Assembly (NCBI RefSeq): GCF_017676365.1
Contig: NZ_JADKMA010000040.1
Coordinates: forward strand, 1-42,029
Length of the DNA: 42,029 bases
Source of the DNA: Streptomyces oryzae
GTDB lineage: Bacteria; Actinomycetota; Actinomycetes; Streptomycetales; Streptomycetaceae
Direction: 5' to 3'
A model generated the notes under the pieces. It did not search any database, had not been told where the DNA came from, and saw only the letters and a list, made by a program, of their open reading frames with translations. The position numbers were made by a program, and so were the translations under genes. Positions 37,991 to 42,029 of this stretch are shown in pieces (positions within the stretch are counted from its first letter, which is position 1; every line of letters begins with the position of its first letter).

Positions 37991-38355
37991 CGGGGGCCGC
38001 ACCGGCCGCCACCGGTTACTGGTGCGAGTGGTGGGCGCACGGCGGGACCACGGAGGCGCCGCAACGGCTGCAAGCGCTCGCCGTCGCTGCTCCGCAGCAC
38101 GCCTTGCGGTGGGCGCGTATCGGGCTCGGCGTGATCGCAGCCACCCTCGACCGTCCCGCACAGGCGTACGCGTTCGACTGGCTGACGGCGGACCCGCGCG
38201 CGGCCGAGTCGGAGCTGGCCCGCGGCGAGCCGTTCGGTTTCGCGGTCTCGTGCGGCGAGGCCCGCTTCGAGTGGACGGCCCGCCCGGTGAGCTTCCTGCC
38301 CCTGGTGGGCGGGAGCCCGGTGCCGCACGGAGCCGCAGTCAGGGGCACCCACTAG
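37984..38355 (+). CDS. Hypothetical protein
   Basis: A 123-residue protein with a GTG start overlapping the stop of the small frame before it. I do not recognise a domain. The sequence has regular hydrophobic and tryptophan positions (YWCEWWAHGG, LRWARIGLGVIAATLD, FEWTARPVSFLPLVGG) and no signal peptide or clear membrane helix, so it is probably a small soluble protein. Its TAG stop overlaps the antiporter stop on the other strand through a shared CTAG. It is likely chromosomal flank rather than part of the cluster. Confidence 0.65.
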   Translation: MLTGAAPAATGYWCEWWAHGGTTEAPQRLQALAVAAPQHALRWARIGLGVIAATLDRPAQAYAFDWLTADPRAAESELARGEPFGFAVSCGEARFEWTARPVSFLPLVGGSPVPHGAAVRGTH

Positions 38356-39671
38356 CCCTTGCCGGAGGGAGTCCGAGCAACTGGGGCGCTCCCGCGGAGC
38401 TCCGCGGGAAAGGCGAAGTTCCCCAGCGCAGCCGCGCCCCCGCGGCGGCGCCCCAGCACGGAGAGCAGCGGGCCGGTCATCGCGGTGGTCGCCAGCGCCA
38501 TGACCACCATCAGCGCATACAACTCAGGCCCGATGACCTCCAGTTGGAGCCCTACGGTGAGAATGACCAGCTCCGTCAGGCCGCGCGTGTTCATCAGCGC
38601 GGCCAGCACCCCGCTCTGCACCCGCGGAACCCGGTTCAGCCGGGCGCCGACGTACGCGCCGGCGAACTTGCCGGTGATCGCGGTCAGCAGGATCAGCCCG
38701 AGCTCGCCCAGCTCGCGGGTGCCCATATGGGAGAGGTCGACCTGGAGGCCGGCCACGACGAAGAAGGCGGGCAGCAGCAACAGCCGGGTCACGTACTCCA
38801 GCCGGTCGGTGATCTGGAGCCGCAACTGCCGCGAGGTGTCCCGCGGCATCACGGCGCCGAACAGGAAGGCGCCGAAGACGTAGTGCGCGCCCATCCACTC
38901 GGTGGCCAGCGAGGAGAGCAGCAGTCCGCCGAGTACCACGATCAGCTGGTCGGCGGTCACGTGCTCGCGCATCCACCCCTCCCAGCCGGCCCGACGCGCG
39001 GCCCCGCGCCGCCCCGCGAACAGCCGCCGCAGACAGGGCCGTACGACGAGCAGCATCGCGGCGAGGTACACCGGCGCCAGCAGCATCCGCCACTGGCCGC
39101 CCCCGCCCGCCACGGTGACGACGACGGCCAGCAGCGACCAGGCGAGGATGTCGTCCAGTGCCGCACTGGCCAGCGCGATGCCGCCGATCCTGGTGCGGCC
39201 GAGCCCGCTGTCGGCCAGGATCCGGGCGAGTACGGGGAACGCGGTGACCGCCATGGCGGCGCCGAGGAAGAGCACGAAAGCGGTCCGGCTGCTGGTGGCG
39301 TGCTGCTCGGCGAGGTACAGCGCCAGCAGCCCGCCGAGGGTGAGCGGCGCCAGTACGGAGCACAGGGACACGCTCACCGCGACGCGTTCCTTGCCGCGCA
39401 GCCGCCCCAGGTCGAGCTCGTAGCCGACGACGAACATGAACAGCACCAGGCCGAGGTCGGCCAGCGCGGAGAGCATCGGGCGGATGTCGGCGGGGAAGAG
39501 GAAGCGGGCCAGCGCACCGTCGAACAGAGTGGGCCCGACGAGCACGCCGGCCAGCAGTTCCCCGACCACGGGCGGCTGCCCGATCCTGCGCGCGGCGGCG
39601 CCCAGCAGCCGGCTCGCCGCCAGGATGGCGGCGAGCCCGATGAAGAAGGACTGCACTTGCTCCGGAGTCAT
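38352..39671 (-). CDS. Cation/proton antiporter (CPA2/Kef-type)
   Basis: I start at ATG 39671 (439 residues, G-rich site upstream); the frame is open to 39701. About twelve hydrophobic helices are visible. GQPPVVGELLAGVLVGPTLF near the N-terminus, SAALDDILAWSLLAVV with paired aspartates in the middle, and MNTRGLTELVIL in the later half are typical of monovalent cation/proton antiporters. It exchanges sodium or potassium for protons at the membrane. It has no evident tie to the polyketide genes and probably marks the right flank. Confidence 0.9.
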   Translation of the reverse strand: MTPEQVQSFFIGLAAILAASRLLGAAARRIGQPPVVGELLAGVLVGPTLFDGALARFLFPADIRPMLSALADLGLVLFMFVVGYELDLGRLRGKERVAVSVSLCSVLAPLTLGGLLALYLAEQHATSSRTAFVLFLGAAMAVTAFPVLARILADSGLGRTRIGGIALASAALDDILAWSLLAVVVTVAGGGGQWRMLLAPVYLAAMLLVVRPCLRRLFAGRRGAARRAGWEGWMREHVTADQLIVVLGGLLLSSLATEWMGAHYVFGAFLFGAVMPRDTSRQLRLQITDRLEYVTRLLLLPAFFVVAGLQVDLSHMGTRELGELGLILLTAITGKFAGAYVGARLNRVPRVQSGVLAALMNTRGLTELVILTVGLQLEVIGPELYALMVVMALATTAMTGPLLSVLGRRRGGAAALGNFAFPAELRGSAPVARTPSGKG

Positions 39672-39761
39672 CGGTCCGCCCCCTGTTCCGGCGCCCCCCA
39701 TACCGGGTAAGCGAGATCCGCGGAGAGGTTAAGGGGGCGCACTCGATGAGGCGTCGAGCTC

Positions 39762-40295
39762 TTACCGGGGCGGGCTCGTGGCCGCCTTGTGCTGTTTCCG
39801 CTCCGCCTCCGGCCGCCCGTACACGCCGCTGGGATCGGGCAGCACCGGCCAGGTGCCGTCCCGGTGCGCGGTGCGGCAGTCCTCGATGAACTCGCGGGAG
39901 AACATCGCGCTCAGCGTGGCGACCCCGCCCCGCGCGACGCGGATCTCGCCGCGCTGCAGGGTGCCCGTCAGCCGGATGACGCGGCCGTCGTGTGCCACAT
40001 GCCGCTCGCGGTCCTTGATCTTGCACCGGCCGACCAGGGCCAGTTCCCGCTCATCGAGGACCGCGTCCTGGGGGAGCAGCAGCTTGATCATGCTCCGTTC
40101 GCTCTGCAGCCGCAGCTCGATCTCGCCGTCGGGCAGCTGCGCAGAGCGCAGGTCGAGGTGGACGGAGGAGCGCCGGGTGCGCACGTCGATGGTGCGGGAC
40201 CGCGTCCAGTGGCCCAGCCGTTTCACACTGGTGTAGAAGGCTTCGACGCGTTCGGGGTGGAGGTCGGTCATGTGCTCTGTGTGCTGGTTGCTCAT
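39762..40295 (-). CDS. Hypothetical protein with LiaF/DUF1707-like features
   Basis: A 177-residue soluble-looking protein with ATG 40295 about eight bases after AAGGAA. The central part alternates beta-strand-like patterns (TIDVRTRRSSVHLDLRSAQL, EIELRLQSERSMIKLLLP, then IRLTGTLQRGEIRVARGG), resembling the beta-helix domain of LiaF/DUF1707-type proteins, a weak assignment. There is no signal peptide or helix anchor. It is divergent from the MarR gene across a 118-base region with a palindrome, so it may be controlled by that regulator. Confidence 0.6.
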   Translation of the reverse strand: MSNQHTEHMTDLHPERVEAFYTSVKRLGHWTRSRTIDVRTRRSSVHLDLRSAQLPDGEIELRLQSERSMIKLLLPQDAVLDERELALVGRCKIKDRERHVAHDGRVIRLTGTLQRGEIRVARGGVATLSAMFSREFIEDCRTAHRDGTWPVLPDPSGVYGRPEAERKQHKAATSPPR

Positions 40296-40354
40296 CGCAG
40301 TGTTCCTTCCTGGAACCCGGGCAACAACCCGATAGTGGCAACGCCTTGGAAACC

Positions 40355-40379
40355 GGCTATCTTGGCAGCCAAGCTAACC
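40355..40379. promoter_or_regulatory. Palindromic operator candidate (MarR-type)
   Basis: The 13-base perfect palindrome CTTGGCAGCCAAG (40361-40373) has partly symmetric flanks (GGCTAT and CTAACC), giving a 25-base imperfect dyad. It lies in the 118-base divergent gap before the MarR gene start at 40414 and the minus-strand gene start at 40295. Related copies of AACCGG/TAG-like sequence are near 40325 and 40376. MarR-family proteins usually bind such sites beside their own gene; the binding itself is inferred. Confidence 0.6.
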
Positions 40380-40413
40380 GGGTAGTCATTAGTTTGAGAG
40401 TCGAGATACTCGT

Positions 40414-40914
40414 ATGTCAAGTGAACAGGTCTCTCCGCCGCAGGAACCGAAGGAGACCGAGCTGCGCCGGCAGCTCGGCGAAGAGGTCCGCGCCCTGCAG
40501 AGCGCGACCGACGCCGTGGACGCCGCCACCGCGGACCGGCTGGGTATCAACCGCACCGACCTGCACTGCCTCGACGTCCTCACCCAGCGCGACAGCGCCA
40601 CCCCCAGCCAGCTGGGCGCCGCGCTCGGCCTGACCACGGGCAGCGTCACGGCGATGCTCGACCGGCTGGCCCGGCTCGGCTACCTCACCCGCGAGCCCGA
40701 CGCGCACGACCGCCGCAAGTCCGTCGTCCGCGCCACCGCCGGGATCCGGCGCGGCGCCGACGAGCTCTACGGCCCTCTCGCGCAGGACGGCGCCGCACTC
40801 CTGGAGCGCTACTCGCTGCCCGAACTGGAGCTCCTCCTGGACTTCGCCCGGCGCAGCCGCGAGATCCAGGAACGGCACCTCGGGCGGCTGCGGGACACCG
40901 GGCACGAAGAGTGA
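40414..40914 (+). CDS. MarR-family transcriptional regulator
   Basis: A 166-residue winged helix-turn-helix protein: CLDVLTQRDSATPSQLGAALGLTTGSVTAMLDRLARLGYLTREPDAHDRR is the DNA-recognition part (about residues 51-106), with the MarR wing after it. MarR proteins respond to phenolic or aromatic ligands and often repress efflux or stress genes beside them. The palindrome at 40355-40379 is a likely operator. Its downstream neighbour is a quinone oxidoreductase, which could be a target. Control of the polyketide cluster is possible but not shown. Confidence 0.93.
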   Translation: MSSEQVSPPQEPKETELRRQLGEEVRALQSATDAVDAATADRLGINRTDLHCLDVLTQRDSATPSQLGAALGLTTGSVTAMLDRLARLGYLTREPDAHDRRKSVVRATAGIRRGADELYGPLAQDGAALLERYSLPELELLLDFARRSREIQERHLGRLRDTGHEE

Positions 40915-41016
40915 GCCGCGCCGGGCTCACCGGGTGCGCGCGCATGGGAACGGGCGTGCCGGGAACGCGGGGACCGGAGCCCACGCCCCCTCCCGCGCAG
41001 GAAGCAGGTGTTCGTC

Positions 41017-41940
41017 ATGCCCCAGGCCATCGCCTTCGCCGCGTACGGCGGCCCCGAGGTGCTCCAGCCCACCGGCATCGACATCCCTGAGCCCGACCCG
41101 GACCAGGTGCGGGTCGCCGTACGCGCCGCGGGCGTCAACCCGCTCGACTGGAAGCTGCGCAGCGGCAACCTGGCAGCCGTCATGCCCGTCCCGCTGCCGC
41201 ACATCCCCGGACTGGAGTTCGCGGGCACCGTCGACGCGGTGGGCGACGGCGTCAGCGGTCTGGAGCCGGGCGACGAGGTCTTCGGCCGCGCCCAGTACGC
41301 CTACGCCACGCTCCTCATCGCCGACACCGCCCTGCTGCGGGTACGGCCGGACGGTCTGGACGTCTTCCGTGCCGCAGGGCTTCCCGTTGCCGCGGAGGCC
41401 GCATACCGCGGACTGGACGAACTGGGCGTCGCCGCCGGAGAGACCGTGCTGGTGCACGGCGCGGGCGGCGCCGTCGGGAACCTCGCCGTCCAGTTCGCGG
41501 TGGCCCGCGGTGCGCATGTGGTGGGTACCGCGGCGGAGCGGGTGCACCAGCGGCTGGCCGACCTGGGTGCCGTCCCCGTCAGCTACGGGGAGGGCTGGGC
41601 GGAACGGGTACGGGCCGTGGCCCCGCGCGGGGTGGACGCCGTGCTGGACACCTCGGGCGCCGATGTACTGGGCGAGTCCGTCGCGCTGGCGAGCGGTGGC
41701 GCGCGGAGGGTGCTCACCCTCGCCGACCCGCGGGCCGCGGAGGCGCACGGGGTGCGGTTCTCCAGCGGCGAGGCCCAGCGCACCGGCCCCGCGCTCGACC
41801 AGGCCCTCGCCCTCCACCGTCGCGGCACCCTCACCGTGCCCCTGCACGAGCCGTTTCCCCTCACGGAAGCGGCGCGGGCCCACGCGGCCGGCGAAGCCGG
41901 TGGGCTCGACACCAAGCTGGTCCTCACCACGGAGAACTGA
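41017..41940 (+). CDS. Zinc-binding-type/quinone oxidoreductase (MDR family)
   Basis: A 307-residue medium-chain reductase; I start at ATG 41017, with a GTG at 41008 possible. VNPLDWKLRSG and LPHIPGLEFAGTVDAVG are the N-terminal catalytic fold, and VLVHGAGGAVGNLAVQFA is the NADPH-binding motif. Cysteines for structural zinc are absent, fitting the quinone-oxidoreductase branch that reduces quinones or enones. It follows the MarR gene by about 100 bases and could be regulated by it, for example in response to quinone products. It is treated as flank rather than core pathway. Confidence 0.92.
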   Translation: MPQAIAFAAYGGPEVLQPTGIDIPEPDPDQVRVAVRAAGVNPLDWKLRSGNLAAVMPVPLPHIPGLEFAGTVDAVGDGVSGLEPGDEVFGRAQYAYATLLIADTALLRVRPDGLDVFRAAGLPVAAEAAYRGLDELGVAAGETVLVHGAGGAVGNLAVQFAVARGAHVVGTAAERVHQRLADLGAVPVSYGEGWAERVRAVAPRGVDAVLDTSGADVLGESVALASGGARRVLTLADPRAAEAHGVRFSSGEAQRTGPALDQALALHRRGTLTVPLHEPFPLTEAARAHAAGEAGGLDTKLVLTTEN

Positions 41941-41941
41941 C

Positions 41942-42029
41942 GAGGGGCTGCCCCTTGCTCGCCGTTGCAGACTGCGGGGTGCGTTGTGGCTTGTCGCGCA
42001 GTTCCCCGCGCCCCTTCGGGGCGCAGCCC
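41942..42029 (+). repeat. Intergenic repeat copy D, with terminal hairpin
   Basis: This copy starts one base after the stop of the quinone oxidoreductase, in the same orientation. It has the full pattern GAGGGGCTGCC, GCAGACTGCGGGG, TTGTGGCTTGTCG and the 21-base core at 41995-42015. A 7-bp hairpin, GCGCCCC-TTC-GGGGCGC at 42008-42024, overlaps the core end, suggesting that the element ends transcription. The window ends within or just after it. Confidence 0.85.

Overview
The window is high-GC actinobacterial DNA, almost certainly Streptomyces: GTG and even TTG starts, many 4-base ATGA/GTGA gene overlaps, rare TTA codons and TcmI/TcmN/WhiE-like aromatic polyketide genes. Most of it (about 4.0-37.0 kb) is a type II polyketide biosynthetic cluster. 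No CRISPR array, transposase, rRNA or tRNA was recognised.

Layout. (1) 1-3953: a divergent trio of unusual enzymes: a circularly permuted ATP-grasp-like protein (cut by the window edge) overlapping a protein with a fold-type-II PLP-like loop, and opposite them an aldehyde-dehydrogenase-like protein with a displaced cysteine. (2) 4041-6257: TcmI-type cyclase, the only ACP, ketoreductase, SchA/CurD-like protein and DUF1772 (anthrone-oxygenase-like) membrane protein, tightly packed. (3) 6343-11268: an amino-acid-type ABC importer with a DAO-type flavin oxidase and a divergent LysR regulator, lying inside the polyketide genes. (4) 11258-13126 on the minus strand: SchA/CurD protein no. 2 and a Tat-exported multicopper oxidase. 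(5) 13324-22507: cupin, KS-alpha, CLF, TcmN-type aromatase/cyclase, DUF1772 no. 2, ketoreductase no. 2, two ABM mono-oxygenases, then a dedicated acetyl-CoA carboxylase (fused AccD-AccA, BCCP, biotin carboxylase). (6) 22467-28683 on the minus strand: SDR, two VOC proteins, P450, DHA2-type efflux pump and a diverged tryptophan-synthase-alpha-like protein. (7) 28872-37030: second multicopper oxidase, aromatic hydroxylase, flavin-dependent phenol-type halogenase, POT-family transporter, O-methyltransferase and LLM flavin oxidoreductase. (8) 37068-41940: a decayed glycosyltransferase, two small unknown proteins, a cation/proton antiporter, a LiaF/DUF1707-like protein, a MarR regulator and a quinone oxidoreductase; these look like chromosomal flank.

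How the genes fit together (inference). Carboxylase supplies malonyl-CoA. KS-alpha/CLF builds a long poly-beta-ketone on the ACP; small CLF gate residues (Thr129/Gly132/Met136) suggest a decaketide or longer. Aromatase/cyclase, cupin, TcmI and SchA/CurD proteins fold it, two ketoreductases reduce it, and ABM/DUF1772 proteins, P450 and flavin hydroxylase oxidise it. The halogenase and methyltransferase decorate it, and the DHA2 and perhaps the POT transporter export it. Two exported multicopper oxidases suggest late oxidation or coupling outside the cytoplasm. The predicted product is a chlorinated, methylated tetracenomycin- or pentangular-type polyphenol, possibly dimeric; the exact compound cannot be named from sequence alone.

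Best leads: the split minimal PKS, the systematic pairing of tailoring families, the TrpA-like protein, the ATP-grasp/PLP-like/ALDH-like trio, and a roughly 80-base repeat found four times, each time just 3' of a stop codon in the same orientation.
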